Assembly (NCBI GenBank): GCA_035648415.1
Contig: DASRLO010000059.1
Location: 9,495-73,494, forward strand
Length of the DNA stretch: 64,000 nt
Reading direction: 5' to 3'
From: DATARH01 sp035648415
GTDB taxonomy: Bacteria > Pseudomonadota > Alphaproteobacteria > ATCC43930 > CGMCC-115725
This document shows, in pieces, positions 8,031 through 18,238 of this stretch. The notes below the pieces were generated by a model, which was not told where the DNA came from, searched no databases, and worked only from the letters and a program-made list of their open reading frames with translations. Both the position numbers and the translations under genes were made by a program. Position 1 is the stretch's first letter; every line of letters begins with the position of its first letter.

Positions 8031-9089
8031 TCAGCCGCCGACCGGCTCCAGCGGCGCGTGCAGGCGGGTCTTTTCGCAGACGATGCCGCCGCGGTCGCCG
8101 ACCACCGTCGAGCCGTAGCGCTCGGCATAGACCGGCGGCAGCGGGCGCGCGCCGGGCGCGGCGAGCCACAGCCGCAGGAGGTGCCGCTTGCGCTCCGGCT
8201 CCGGCCAATCGACGAAGGCGGTACGGTCGTGCAGCGTCGTGTGGTTGTGCACGAACTGCATGTCGCCGGGGCGGAACTCCATGTCGAGCCGCAATTCCTT
8301 GTCGTTGGCGAGGTCGTCGAACATGTCGAGCGCCTCGATGTCTGCGGGCTGGAGGCGCGGCGCCTCGGGGAAACGCTGGCACGAGTTGATGTAGGTCCGC
8401 GAATAGATCACCGACAGGTGGCCGGCATGGTCGTTGTAGACGGGGATCGAGAAATACGGGTCCTTGCCGGCCGGCACCTCGCCGCGCCGGTCGGTGGCGA
8501 AGGGCTGGAACAGGCGGGCGAGCAGATCCGGGCGGCGCCGCGCCATTCCGTTGTAGATCGCCATCGAGCTGGTGATCGACGACAGGCCGCCCGACTTGGC
8601 GGTCTTGAGACAGAGCAGGCCGACGATGTCGCACGAATCGGTGTGGAAATGCTGGCGCTCGGTGGTCTGGTAGGTGCGCACGTTGGGGTCGGTGGTGGCG
8701 AGGCCGAGGTCGGTGACGTGGCCCAAGAGGTGCCCCATCGCGTTCTGCGAGCGCGGGTTGCCGAAATGCACGCCGATGCCCCAATAGGCGGCGGCGCTGT
8801 CGGCGATTGGCCGGCCCTCGACCGGCAAGCCGCGCAACAGCACAAAGCCGCGGCCGTTGAGCACCTCGTCGCGCAGGCCGTCGAGCGCCGGGCCTAAGGT
8901 CGGGAAGGTGAAATCGGCGCGGGCAAGCGAGGCGAGGTCACGGCCGCGTATTTTTGCCACCGCCGCTTCGATCTCGGCGATCTCTACCGGCGACAGGGTG
9001 TAGACCCATTGCTCGGGATGGCGGGCGAGCTCGGCGCCGATCCAGGCCGAGGGGCTGTCGACGAGCGGGCGGAGCAGGGCGGATGGCAT
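8031..9089 (-). CDS. TauD/TfdA-family Fe(II)/2-oxoglutarate-dependent dioxygenase
   Basis: 352-residue non-heme iron oxygenase of the TauD/TfdA (clavaminate synthase-like) superfamily, coupling oxidation of a substrate to 2-oxoglutarate decarboxylation. The iron-binding facial triad is H149-x-D151 (H-F-H-T-D) and H287 (T-L-H-D-R); R306 is placed to bind 2-oxoglutarate. It is longer than taurine dioxygenase and resembles the many uncharacterised paralogues of soil proteobacteria. Start ATG 9089 is chosen because an upstream extension would invade the divergent aldolase gene. Substrate unknown. Confidence 0.88.
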   Translation of the reverse strand: MPSALLRPLVDSPSAWIGAELARHPEQWVYTLSPVEIAEIEAAVAKIRGRDLASLARADFTFPTLGPALDGLRDEVLNGRGFVLLRGLPVEGRPIADSAAAYWGIGVHFGNPRSQNAMGHLLGHVTDLGLATTDPNVRTYQTTERQHFHTDSCDIVGLLCLKTAKSGGLSSITSSMAIYNGMARRRPDLLARLFQPFATDRRGEVPAGKDPYFSIPVYNDHAGHLSVIYSRTYINSCQRFPEAPRLQPADIEALDMFDDLANDKELRLDMEFRPGDMQFVHNHTTLHDRTAFVDWPEPERKRHLLRLWLAAPGARPLPPVYAERYGSTVVGDRGGIVCEKTRLHAPLEPVGG

Positions 9090-9201
9090 CGGTGTCCTCG
9101 CTTCGGTGCTGAATGACGGGTCACGGTAACATACCGGCGCCGCTTGACCGAAGCCGCTGCTTGGCGAAGATGCCATGTACGGGGCGAAGGAGGTTTCGAG
9201 C

Positions 9202-9978
9202 ATGGCGGCAATCGTCAGACGCAAGGAAGAATACAGCGAGGCATCCGTTGCCGAGATGAACCGGCATCTCGATGCCGCACGGTGGTCGGCGCCGCAGAAA
9301 CTGGCTCTGGCCTGCCGCATTCTCGCCGCCGAGGAGCACGGCTCGGCGCTCGCCGGCCAGCTCACCGCGCGCGGCGACGAGGCCGGCACCTATTGGACGA
9401 TGCGCTTCGGCCTCGGGCTCGACGAGATCAGCGCCGACAATTTGCTGCTGGTCGACGACGATCTGCGGGTGCTCGCGGGCGACGGCATGCCCAACCCGTC
9501 GAACCGCTTCCATCTGTGGATCTACAGGAAGCGGCCGGAGGTCGGCTCGATCATCCACACCCATCCGCCGCACACTTCCGCCTTGTCGATGATCGGCGAG
9601 CCGCTCGCCGTGGCCCATATGGACACCGCGGTGTTCTGGGACGATTGCGCCTATCTGCCGGAATGGCCGGGCGTGCCGATCGGCGACGAGGAGGGCCGCA
9701 TCATCTCCGGCGTGCTCGGCACCAAGCGCGCGGCGCTGCTCGCCCATCACGGGCTGGTGACGGCGTGCGCCACGGTCGAGGAGGCGGCGATGCTGGCCCT
9801 CTTCCTGGAACGCGCCGCCAAGCTGCAGCTGATGGCGCGCGCGGCCGGCAAGATCAAACCGATCGGCCCGGCCGAAGCGCAGGAGGCGCACGACTACCGG
9901 CTGCGCGCCAGCATCATCGGCGCCACCTTCTGCTATTTCGCGCGCAGGGCGCTGAAGGAGGATGCCGGCGTTATTTAA
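9202..9978 (+). CDS. Class II aldolase/adducin family protein
   Basis: 258-residue zinc-dependent class II aldolase/adducin-domain protein. Metal ligands are visible as H119-x-H121 (I-I-H-T-H-P-P-H-T) and the later H182-H183-G. Family members cleave sugar phosphates such as fuculose or ribulose phosphates, or decarboxylate related acids; many homologues remain unassigned. The ATG at 9202 follows GAAGGAGG with 9-nt spacing. It is divergent from the TauD-type gene and lies 56 nt upstream of the dienelactone hydrolase gene, likely co-transcribed. Confidence 0.85.
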   Translation: MAAIVRRKEEYSEASVAEMNRHLDAARWSAPQKLALACRILAAEEHGSALAGQLTARGDEAGTYWTMRFGLGLDEISADNLLLVDDDLRVLAGDGMPNPSNRFHLWIYRKRPEVGSIIHTHPPHTSALSMIGEPLAVAHMDTAVFWDDCAYLPEWPGVPIGDEEGRIISGVLGTKRAALLAHHGLVTACATVEEAAMLALFLERAAKLQLMARAAGKIKPIGPAEAQEAHDYRLRASIIGATFCYFARRALKEDAGVI

Positions 9979-10034
9979 CGCCCCCGCGCGCGCTCGCGCG
10001 GCCAGCTTCCGAAATCTCAACCGAGGAGAACCCA

Positions 10035-10802
10035 ATGGCCAACGTACCCGGTCTCGTCACCGACCCCAGCAAGATCAAGGGCGGCCTCGTTCATGTGCCG
10101 AGCGGCGGGACGAAAATCCCAGCCTATCTGGCGCAGCCGAACCAGGCCGGCAATTACCCCGGCATCGTGGTGATCCACGAGGCGTTCGGGCTAGCCGACC
10201 ATATCTGCGACCTGGCGCGGCGCTTCGCCAATGTCGGCTACAACGCGATCGCGCCCGACCTCTACTGGCGCGACGGCAACCCGAAGGACCCGGGCGACAT
10301 CAACACCGTGTTTCCGGTGATGTTCGGCCTCAAGGACAGCCAGGCGGTGGGCGACCTCGAAGCATCGGCCGATTTCCTGCGCGGACTGCAAGGCGCGACC
10401 GGCAAGGTGGGGGCGATCGGCTTTTGCTCGGGCGGACGGCATACGCTGTTGTTCGCGTGCAGCAGCGCGAAGGTCGATGCCGCGGTCGATTGCTGGGGCG
10501 GCTTTATCCATCGCGCGACGCCCGACGCCGAGACCACGCCGGCGCGCCCGACGCCGGTGCTCGACCTGGTTAAGAACCTGCACTGCCCGCTGTTCGGGGT
10601 GTTCGGGGTCGAGGACACTAACCCGCCGGTCGCGATGGCCGACGAGTTGAAGAAGCGCGGCGCCGGCAAGGACGTGACGACCAAAATCTACCAGAACGCC
10701 GGCCACGCTTTCCTCGCCGATTACCGGCCGAGCTACCGCGAAGCCCCGGCGCACGAGCTGTGGAACGACGCGACGGCGTTCTTCGCGAAGCATTTGAAGT
10801 AG
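10035..10802 (+). CDS. Dienelactone hydrolase family protein
   Basis: 255-residue alpha/beta hydrolase of the dienelactone hydrolase family. The nucleophile is C131 in G-F-C-S-G-G-R-H, with the E49 of H-E-A-F-G-L and a late H in A-G-H-A-F, as in carboxymethylenebutenolidase of the chlorocatechol pathway. The cysteine nucleophile makes a lactonase role more likely than a general esterase. Start ATG 10035 follows GAGGAG. Followed by a GC-rich hairpin. Confidence 0.87.
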   Translation: MANVPGLVTDPSKIKGGLVHVPSGGTKIPAYLAQPNQAGNYPGIVVIHEAFGLADHICDLARRFANVGYNAIAPDLYWRDGNPKDPGDINTVFPVMFGLKDSQAVGDLEASADFLRGLQGATGKVGAIGFCSGGRHTLLFACSSAKVDAAVDCWGGFIHRATPDAETTPARPTPVLDLVKNLHCPLFGVFGVEDTNPPVAMADELKKRGAGKDVTTKIYQNAGHAFLADYRPSYREAPAHELWNDATAFFAKHLK

Positions 10803-10812
10803 TTCTACGCAA

Positions 10813-10839
10813 GGCCCTCCCCGCAAGCCGGGGAGGGCC
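10813..10839 (+). terminator. GC-rich hairpin after dienelactone hydrolase gene (repeat family C core)
   Basis: Perfect 11-bp stem GGCCCTCCCCG (10813-10823) and CGGGGAGGGCC (10829-10839) with a CAAGC loop, 10 nt after the stop. There is no T-run, so termination efficiency is uncertain. The same CCTCCCCGCAAG core recurs in the family C repeats at 36313-36416 and 51731-51827, so this may simply be a small repeat copy. Confidence 0.55.
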
Positions 10840-10891
10840 GCGCGTAAATGATGGCGCGCCGGTTGACTGGACGCGCGCCACCCATCACATT

Positions 10892-10903
10892 GTTACATGT
10901 AAC
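10892..10903. promoter_or_regulatory. Perfect palindrome upstream of mazEF, candidate operator
   Basis: GTTACATGTAAC is a perfect 12-bp palindrome 18 nt before the antitoxin start, between the hairpin and the ribosome site CAAGGAGAG. Toxin-antitoxin operons usually repress themselves by antitoxin binding to such palindromes, so this is a plausible autoregulatory operator. No binding data are available. Confidence 0.5.
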
Positions 10904-10921
10904 GTTGCAAGGAGAGCAGCC

Positions 10922-11146
10922 ATGGCGCGTGGCGTCGCATCGCCCCCCTCGCGTGAACGCGTAAGCGCCCATCGCGCGGAACTTCGCCGCCAAGGCCTGC
11001 GCCCGGTGCAGATTTGGGTGCGAGATGTTCGCTCCAAAGCCTTCGTCGCCGAGGCCCACCGCCAGGCACTCGCTGTCGCCAATAGCGCTCAGGAAGCCGA
11101 CGACCAAGCTTTTATCGACGCCATTTCGGATGTCTCCGAGGAATGA
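10922..11146 (+). CDS. MazE-type antitoxin (DUF3018 family)
   Basis: 74-residue antitoxin of the DUF3018/MazE-like family: basic N-terminus R-E-R-V-x-x-H-R-A-E-L-R-R-Q-G-L-R-P-V-Q-I-W-V for DNA binding, then an acidic C-terminal helix rich in Asp, Glu and Ala for toxin binding. ATG 10922 follows AAGGAGAG. The stop overlaps the toxin ATG (ATGA), giving coupled translation. Together with the next gene it forms one MazEF module. Confidence 0.82.
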   Translation: MARGVASPPSRERVSAHRAELRRQGLRPVQIWVRDVRSKAFVAEAHRQALAVANSAQEADDQAFIDAISDVSEE

Positions 11147-11502
11147 GGCGCGGCGAGATATGGACGGCATCAGGTGGCGGCTACGCTGGAAAGCCGCGAC
11201 CGGCGGTTATCCTTCAGGACGATCGGTTCGATACCACCCGCTCGATAACCATCTGCACCTTCACCACCAATCAGACGGACGCGTCGTTCTTTCGCCTGCC
11301 GGTGATGCCCACCGAACAAAACGGCTTGCGAGTGCCTTGCCGTCTGATGGTCGACAAAATCACGACTGTCCGGAAAGCGCAGCTCGGCGCGCAAATCGGC
11401 CGTCTCGACGACGAGACCATTCAGCGACTCAATCGCGCGGTATTCGTCTTTCTCGGGCTTGCCGAGCCGTCTTCCAGACGACGAGCGCCACAGCCTGGTT
11501 GA
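11143..11502 (+). CDS. MazF/PemK-type mRNA interferase toxin
   Basis: 119-residue PemK/MazF-fold endoribonuclease. Landmarks: M-R-R-G-E-I-W-T-A at the N-terminus, K-P-R-P-A-V-I-L-Q-D-D strand, the T-F-T-T-N segment, and the V-D-K-I-T-T-V-R-K strand with the conserved arginine. MazF toxins cut mRNA at short sequences; the cleavage site here is unknown. Starts inside the antitoxin stop (ATGA). The tail S-S-R-R-R-A-P-Q-P-G runs to 3 nt before the convergent acetyltransferase. Confidence 0.87.
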   Translation: MRRGEIWTASGGGYAGKPRPAVILQDDRFDTTRSITICTFTTNQTDASFFRLPVMPTEQNGLRVPCRLMVDKITTVRKAQLGAQIGRLDDETIQRLNRAVFVFLGLAEPSSRRRAPQPG

Positions 11503-11505
11503 TGG

Positions 11506-12069
11506 TTAGCCCGTCGTCCGGGTGGTTCGCGCCGGGTTGCCGACGGCGACGCTGCCCGGCGGCAGGTCGCGGGTCACCACGCTGCCGGCGCCGATGACGC
11601 AGCCGTCGCCGATGGTGACGCCAGGCAGGATGATGGCCCCGCCGCCGATCCACACGCCGCTGCCGATGCGGATCGGCTTTGCAGACTCCCAGCCGGCGAC
11701 CCGCTGCGCCCGATCGAGCGGGTGCGTCGCGGTATAGAGCTGCACCGCCGGGCCCATTTGCAGGTCGTCGCCGATCTCGATCGCGGCGCAGTCGAGGAAG
11801 ACGCAGTTGTAGTTGATGAAACACCGCTGTCCGAGGCGGATGTTGTAGCCGTAGTCGCAATGGAACCGCGGCTGGATGCCGGCGCCCTGACCGACCGCGC
11901 CGAACAGCCGGCGCAGCAGCGCCAGGCGGCCGGGCTCATCGCGGGCGTCGGTGGCGTTGTATTGCGCGAGCAGACGCTGCGCCACCGCCCGCTCGGCGGT
12001 GAGTTCGGGTACGTTGGCGCGGTACAGCTCGCCGGCCAGCATCTTTTGCTTCTCGCTCGCATGCGCCAT
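11506..12069 (-). CDS. Maltose/galactoside O-acetyltransferase family protein (left-handed beta helix)
   Basis: 187-residue hexapeptide-repeat acetyltransferase of the Maa/LacA/NodL group, transferring acetyl from acetyl-CoA to a sugar hydroxyl. An N-terminal helical cap (A-S-E-K-Q-K-M-L-A-G-E-L-Y) precedes repeated I-G-x-x-x-x-I/V hexapeptides; catalytic H116 sits in Y-T-A-T-H-P-L-D. The start at 12069 begins the cap and follows GGAGCG; the reading frame continues upstream only because it crosses the family A repeat. Confidence 0.88.
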   Translation of the reverse strand: MAHASEKQKMLAGELYRANVPELTAERAVAQRLLAQYNATDARDEPGRLALLRRLFGAVGQGAGIQPRFHCDYGYNIRLGQRCFINYNCVFLDCAAIEIGDDLQMGPAVQLYTATHPLDRAQRVAGWESAKPIRIGSGVWIGGGAIILPGVTIGDGCVIGAGSVVTRDLPPGSVAVGNPARTTRTTG

Positions 12070-12090
12070 CGTTTCGCTCCGCTGCCTGAT

Positions 12091-12181
12091 TGTCATTGCG
12101 AGCGTAGCGAAGCAATCTCGCACCAAGTACGCAACAGGGTCGAGGTTGCCGCGTCGCGCGGACGCGCTCCTCGCAATGACA
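12091..12181. repeat. Dispersed palindromic repeat, family A copy 2
   Basis: 91-bp element bounded by the same 12-bp inverted repeat as copy 1: TGTCATTGCGAG (12091-12102) and CTCGCAATGACA (12170-12181). It fills the whole space between the divergent starts of the acetyltransferase and the ThDP enzyme, so promoters for both would lie within or beside it. Confidence 0.85.
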
Positions 12182-12190
12182 GGGGATTGC

Positions 12191-13902
12191 ATGAGCCGCA
12201 AGGAAATCGCCGCCGACAGTGTCGCCGAGGCCTATCTGGCGCTGCTCGCCGAGCGCGGCATCGAATACCTCTTCGCCAATGCCGGCACCGATTTCGCGCC
12301 GATCGTCGAGGCCTATGCCAGGGCGGCGCATAGCGGGCTTCCCGCGCCGAAGCCGCTGATCGCGACGCACGAGAATTTGGCGATGTCGATGGCGCATGGC
12401 TATGCGATCGCCTCCGACAAGGTGCCGGCGGTGATGGTGCATGTCAGCGTCGGCACCGCCAACGCGCTGTGCGGCGTGTTCAACGCGGCGCGCGAAAATG
12501 TGCCGATCCTTTTCACCGCTGGCCGCTCGCCGCTGACCGAGGAGGGCATGCTCGGGGCGCGCGACACCTACATCCACTGGGCGCAGGAGATGTTCGACCA
12601 GGCCGGGATGCTGCGCGAGATCGTCAAGTGGGAATACGAGTTGCGCAACGGCACGCAGCTCGAAACCGTGATTGACCGCGCGCTGTCGCTGGCGACCAGC
12701 GCGCCGCAAGGGCCGGTGTACCTGTCGCTGCCGCGCGAGGTGCTGGCGGAGAAGCTCGACGGGTTCTCCTATGACAGCCCGTCGCGACGCAAGGCAGTGG
12801 CGTCGCCCGGCGCGGACGACGCGGCGGTTGCGGAGGCCGCCGAAATCGTGGCGAACGCCAAGCGGCCGGTGATCGTCACCGCCAGCGCGGGGCGGGATCC
12901 CGGCTGCGTCGCGGCGTGGGCGAGTTCGCCGAGCGCTTCGCGATCCCCGTAGTCGAGCATCGCCAGCGGCATCTGTCGCTGTCGGCCGACCACCCGTGCC
13001 ATCTCGGCTACGACCCGACACCGTTCGTCAAGGAGGCCGACGCGATCCTGGTCATCGAATCCGACGTGCCGTGGGTGCCGAGCCGGGTTCAACCGCCGGG
13101 CGGCTGCCGCGTCATCCATATCGGCATCGATCCGCTGTTCAGCCGCTACCCGATCCGCGGCTTTCCCTGCGATGTCGCGATCGCCGGACTGCCGCGCCTG
13201 GTGCTGCCGAAGCTCGGCGCCGCGCTGAAGGTGGCCGAGGCGGAAATCGCGGCGCGGCGGGGGGCGCTCGCCGAACGGCGCAGCGCGCAGCGCGCCGGCT
13301 GGCGCGAATTGCGCGAGGAGATGGCGGCGCAGACGCCGATCCACCCGGCCTGGGTCAGCCATTGCCTCAGCAAGGCGCGCGCGAAGGATGCGATCCTGGT
13401 CAACGAATACACGCTGTTGAACGAGCATTGCGGCTCGACCGACCCCGGCGGTTATTTCGGGTCGAGCCCGGCGGCGGGGCTCGGCTGGGGCGCGGGCGCC
13501 GCGCTCGGGGTCAAGCTGGCGAAGCCCGAGCGGCAGGTGATCGCGATCCTCGGCGACGGGTCGCACATCTTCTCGAACCCGGTCGCGGTGCACCACGCCG
13601 CGACCATGCACAAGCTGCCGGTGCTGACCATTGTCATCAACAACGCGATGTGGGGCGCGGTGCGGCGCGCGACGCTCGGCATGTACCCGGACGGCGAAGC
13701 GGCGCGCAGCAACAAGCCGCCGTTGATCGACCTCGACGACCTGCCGGCGTTCGAAACGATCTGCGTAGCCGCCGGCGGCTACGGCGAACGGGTCGAGGAC
13801 CCGAAAGAACTGCCCGCCGCGATGCGACGAGCGCTCAACGCTGTCGATGGCGGCCAGCAGGCGCTCCTCAACGTAATTTCGAGGGGCGGCGCGGGCGGGT
13901 AG
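12191..13902 (+). pseudogene. ThDP-dependent enzyme, acetolactate synthase-like, interrupted by a single-base frameshift
   Basis: Two reading frames together make one protein of about 570 residues, the usual length of acetolactate synthase/benzoylformate decarboxylase-like enzymes. The first frame (12191-12952) carries the PYR domain with the ThDP-activating Glu in A-T-H-E-N-L-A-M. The second (from about 12916) carries the PP domain with the ThDP/Mg motif G-D-G-S-H-I-F ... I-N-N-A-M-W-G. They join at about 12915-12918: one extra base before TGGGCGAG (for example CTG-GGC-GAG) restores A-A-L-G-E-F-A-E-R-F. Both sides are well conserved, so this is either a recent mutation or a base-call error. 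Start ATG 12191 is just after the family A repeat. Confidence 0.8.
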
Positions 13903-13907
13903 ACCGC

Positions 13908-14369
13908 TCAAGCGGCCGATACTTCCTCCACGAGGAGGCCTTGACGAATACAGAGCCAGGTTGATTTGGCCGATCGACGATCAAAAAGTGCCCACTCCGG
14001 ATTACCTTCCGAGGTCATGAAGGACAGAACGCGATGACCATTCGATAGCTCCACAAAAAGTTCGGGCAGTTGGCCGAACAGTCCGACATTCGTTACCGTG
14101 CTACCGTGAAGCTGCCGCAGCGCCGCCTCCCAAAGAGCCTCGTCGCTCCAGCTCCCACAGATTATCGAGCGCTTGTCCTCGATCCTCCAGCTCCACTCGA
14201 TCATAACGCCAAATTCACCGTCCGGATTTCCTGGGCAGCCGTCGTGGCGCACACGCGGCGTCAACGTTCCAAACTCAAGAAAAATCGCGGAGCCGTGGCC
14301 CTGCCAGGTATGGCTCAGCTCCATCCCGACGAGACCGCTTCGGTAGCGGGTTATGAGCTCTAGCGACAT
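13908..14369 (-). CDS. Protein of unknown function
   Basis: 153-residue soluble protein not recognised. No signal peptide or membrane segment. Notable stretches: G-H-G-S-A-I-F-L-E-F-G-T-L, M-I-E-W-S-W-R-I-E and L-S-N-G-H-R-V-L-S-F-M-T-S-E-G-N-P-E-W, with many tryptophans, giving a beta-rich look. Composition is less GC-rich than its neighbours. M16 (14324) is an alternative start because similarity-like sequence G-M-E-L-S-H-T-W begins there and ATG 14369 has no clear ribosome site. It lies 5 nt from the convergent ThDP gene. Confidence 0.6.
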   Translation of the reverse strand: MSLELITRYRSGLVGMELSHTWQGHGSAIFLEFGTLTPRVRHDGCPGNPDGEFGVMIEWSWRIEDKRSIICGSWSDEALWEAALRQLHGSTVTNVGLFGQLPELFVELSNGHRVLSFMTSEGNPEWALFDRRSAKSTWLCIRQGLLVEEVSAA

Positions 14370-14394
14370 GGACGAAAACCGCTTATACGAAAAT

Positions 14395-14417
14395 GGCCGG
14401 CGGGGGTGCCGCCGGCC
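14395..14417 (-). terminator. Rho-independent terminator of the XRE regulator gene
   Basis: Stem GGCCGGCGG (14395-14403) and CCGCCGGCC (14409-14417) with a 5-nt loop. Read on the minus strand the stem is followed by ATTTTCGT, a short T-run. It begins 44 nt after the XRE gene stop. Confidence 0.65.
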
Positions 14418-14461
14418 GTTTCAGGGGATCGGCCGGGGTGAGCCGGCCTGTGTCGCGGAAG

Positions 14462-14833
14462 TTAGCGCCCCGCGAGAACGCGGGCCAGTTGACTGACCGC
14501 CTCCTGGTGCTTCTCGTTCTGGATTTCGGCGAAATTGCGCGCGATCTCCAGCAGCATACGCTGGTGCGGAGGCACCGTGCGCGGCGTTTCGTCGCCGAGG
14601 CCTTCGTAGAAGTAGGTGACCGGCGCGTTCAACACGCGGGCGATCTCGTAGAGTCGGCCGGCGGAGACGCGATTGATGCCGCGTTCGTATTTGTGGGCCT
14701 GCTGATAGGTCACGCCGATCATCTCGGCGAGCTGCTGCTGGGTCAGGCCGAGCATGATGCGCCGTTCGCGGATGCGGCTGCCGACGAAATCATCGATGGC
14801 GCCCGTCGAGCGCCCTCTTTTCGGTTTTGCCAT
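14462..14833 (-). CDS. XRE-family helix-turn-helix transcriptional regulator
   Basis: 123-residue cytoplasmic regulator. The HTH is at about 18-70: I-R-E-R-R-I-M-L-G-L-T-Q-Q-Q-L-A-E, then G-V-T-Y-Q-Q-A-H-K-Y-E-R-G as recognition helix, and V-S-A-G-R-L-Y-E-I-A-R-V-L. The C-terminal 45 residues form a helix likely for dimerisation. Compact XRE proteins of this size are common in alphaproteobacteria; no ligand domain is seen. Start ATG 14833 gives the basic M-A-K-P-K-R-G-R N-terminus. It is divergent from the IlvD/Edd gene across a 318-nt gap and may control it, which is inference. Confidence 0.85.
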   Translation of the reverse strand: MAKPKRGRSTGAIDDFVGSRIRERRIMLGLTQQQLAEMIGVTYQQAHKYERGINRVSAGRLYEIARVLNAPVTYFYEGLGDETPRTVPPHQRMLLEIARNFAEIQNEKHQEAVSQLARVLAGR

Positions 14834-15151
14834 AGTATTCACCCATATCTGTCTTGCCCGAGCGCAAAAGCGCAACGGGCCACGCGGTACTTCCTGCCAA
14901 CGCCAAAAAGTTGCAGGAATTCCCATTCGCTCAATGTAATCGCCCATTAAGCGAAAATCAACGATGGGATTAACACAAATGGCGAACCTTACAATCTCTC
15001 GCGAAGTGTTTATCTGTTCAAGTAGTCACGGAAACCGGCCGTGACGAAAATGCGGCATAGTGATAAAAATAGCGCGTATTGCGCACTTGCCTTGACACGG
15101 CTACGCGAGCGAAGCTCCCGCTCTCCCCAGCCGCTTTGCCTGGAGGCATCC
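14834..15151. promoter_or_regulatory. 318-nt divergent intergenic region with an inverted repeat
   Basis: No gene is seen here. The region is less GC-rich than its flanks and separates the divergent XRE and IlvD/Edd genes, so it should hold both promoters. A 7-bp inverted repeat GTCACGG (15025-15031) and CCGTGAC (15039-15045) with a 7-nt spacer could be an operator. A strong TGGAGGCATCC site precedes the dehydratase ATG at 15152. Confidence 0.5.
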
Positions 15152-16888
<1,737 letters not shown>

Positions 16889-16926
16889 ATTTTGCATGCC
16901 TGGAGGACCAACCCGCCCGTCAAGAC

Positions 16927-18072
16927 CTAATTCAGCGACGCCACCATCCGGGTCGCGACGGTCTTCGGCAGCAGCACCCAATAGCGGCCGTCGGCGTAGA
17001 AATCGCTGCCGCGGGCCTGGGCGGTCTTGCCGCTGCCCCAGTAGAAATCGCCGCGCAGCGGGCCGGTGATGCCGTCGCCGGTGTCCTGGGCGACCACCAG
17101 GCGCCGCACCGCGACCGGCCGGTATTTGTCGTGCGCGTCGAGCCATAGGGGCGCGCCCAGCGGGATGTAGTTGTGGTCGACCGCCAGGCTGCGCTCGGCG
17201 GTCAGCACCGCGCCCTGGTAGCCGACCGGGCCGTCGCCCTGCAACACCTGGAAGAACACGTAGAGCGGGTCCTTGCGGCGCAGCTCCTTGGCCGCCGCGG
17301 GATGGTCGTGCATCCACCCGCGCACCGCTTTTTCCGAGAATTGCTGCTGGGGGATCACACCCTCGGCGAGCAGCATCCGGTAAACGTCGACAAAGGGCCG
17401 GTTGTTGTTCGCCTGGTAAACGAGGTGGACGATGCTGCCGTCGCGCAGCCGGATGCGGCCCGAGCCCTGCATCTGCAGCACGAACAGGTCGTCCGCGCTT
17501 TCGAGCCAGACGACTTCAAGGCCCTGGCCCGCCAGCGCGCCGTCCTCGATGGCGGCACGTTCCAAATAAGGCTTGCCGTCGGCGAGATCGGAGGGCCGCC
17601 GGTAGACCGGGGTCTGGTACGGTCCCTCCCGGCTCTTCGAGCCGTTGAGCTCGACTTCCCAGTAGCCGGTAAAGAGCCCGCTATTGCCGTTTTCGCCACC
17701 GACCAGGGCGGGAACGAAATTGCCTTCGAAGAAGCGGCGGGCGGCCGGTTCGTCGCCGGGCGGCAGGCTCGCGGCCTGCTTGCAGAGCGGGCGCCAGTCA
17801 CGCACCAGCCCGAAAGTCGGGTTCTTCGCGGCCGGGTCGAGCGGCGCGCCGTCGGCTTGTTGGCCGGTCATGCGATCGCAGGATTTGACGAAGGCGGGGA
17901 CCGCGTCGGCCACCCGGTCGCCCTTCCAGCCGGCGAGTTCGCCAAAGCTGCCGGGCGCCAAGCTAACCCGCTTGCTATCGCCGGTCCGGCCCGAATTGTC
18001 GGCGACGCTCACCGCGCAGCTCGTCAACATGACGGCCGCGAGCAGGACAAAGGCCCGACAAACAATCGACAT
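16927..18072 (-). CDS. mltA: Membrane-bound lytic murein transglycosylase A
   Basis: 381-residue lipoprotein. Signal peptide with lipobox L-T-S-C19 anchors it to the outer membrane. The MltA domain begins around residue 140 (F-T-G-Y-W-E-V-E-L-N-G-S) and the 3D domain follows with V-A-Q-D-T-G-D-G-I-T-G-P-L-R-G-D-F-Y-W-G, which holds the catalytic Asp. It cleaves glycan strands to 1,6-anhydromuramyl products, the compounds recycled by AnmK encoded later in this window. The start at 18072 is chosen to begin the signal peptide; 18117 is an in-frame alternative. Confidence 0.92.
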   Translation of the reverse strand: MSIVCRAFVLLAAVMLTSCAVSVADNSGRTGDSKRVSLAPGSFGELAGWKGDRVADAVPAFVKSCDRMTGQQADGAPLDPAAKNPTFGLVRDWRPLCKQAASLPPGDEPAARRFFEGNFVPALVGGENGNSGLFTGYWEVELNGSKSREGPYQTPVYRRPSDLADGKPYLERAAIEDGALAGQGLEVVWLESADDLFVLQMQGSGRIRLRDGSIVHLVYQANNNRPFVDVYRMLLAEGVIPQQQFSEKAVRGWMHDHPAAAKELRRKDPLYVFFQVLQGDGPVGYQGAVLTAERSLAVDHNYIPLGAPLWLDAHDKYRPVAVRRLVVAQDTGDGITGPLRGDFYWGSGKTAQARGSDFYADGRYWVLLPKTVATRMVASLN

Positions 18073-18238
18073 GCGCAGAGGTTCCCCGAGAAACATCTTG
18101 CATGTCGGTAGCGGCAAATCGACAAGGTTTCTTTAAAGTCAGGCGCTGCCCCTAAAATGTGCGACCCCTCGGCTTGCGCCGCCCCTCGCCGGTGGCGCAG
18201 AATCCATCCGAATCGAGTCGAGGGAGAGGCCACGCCCT

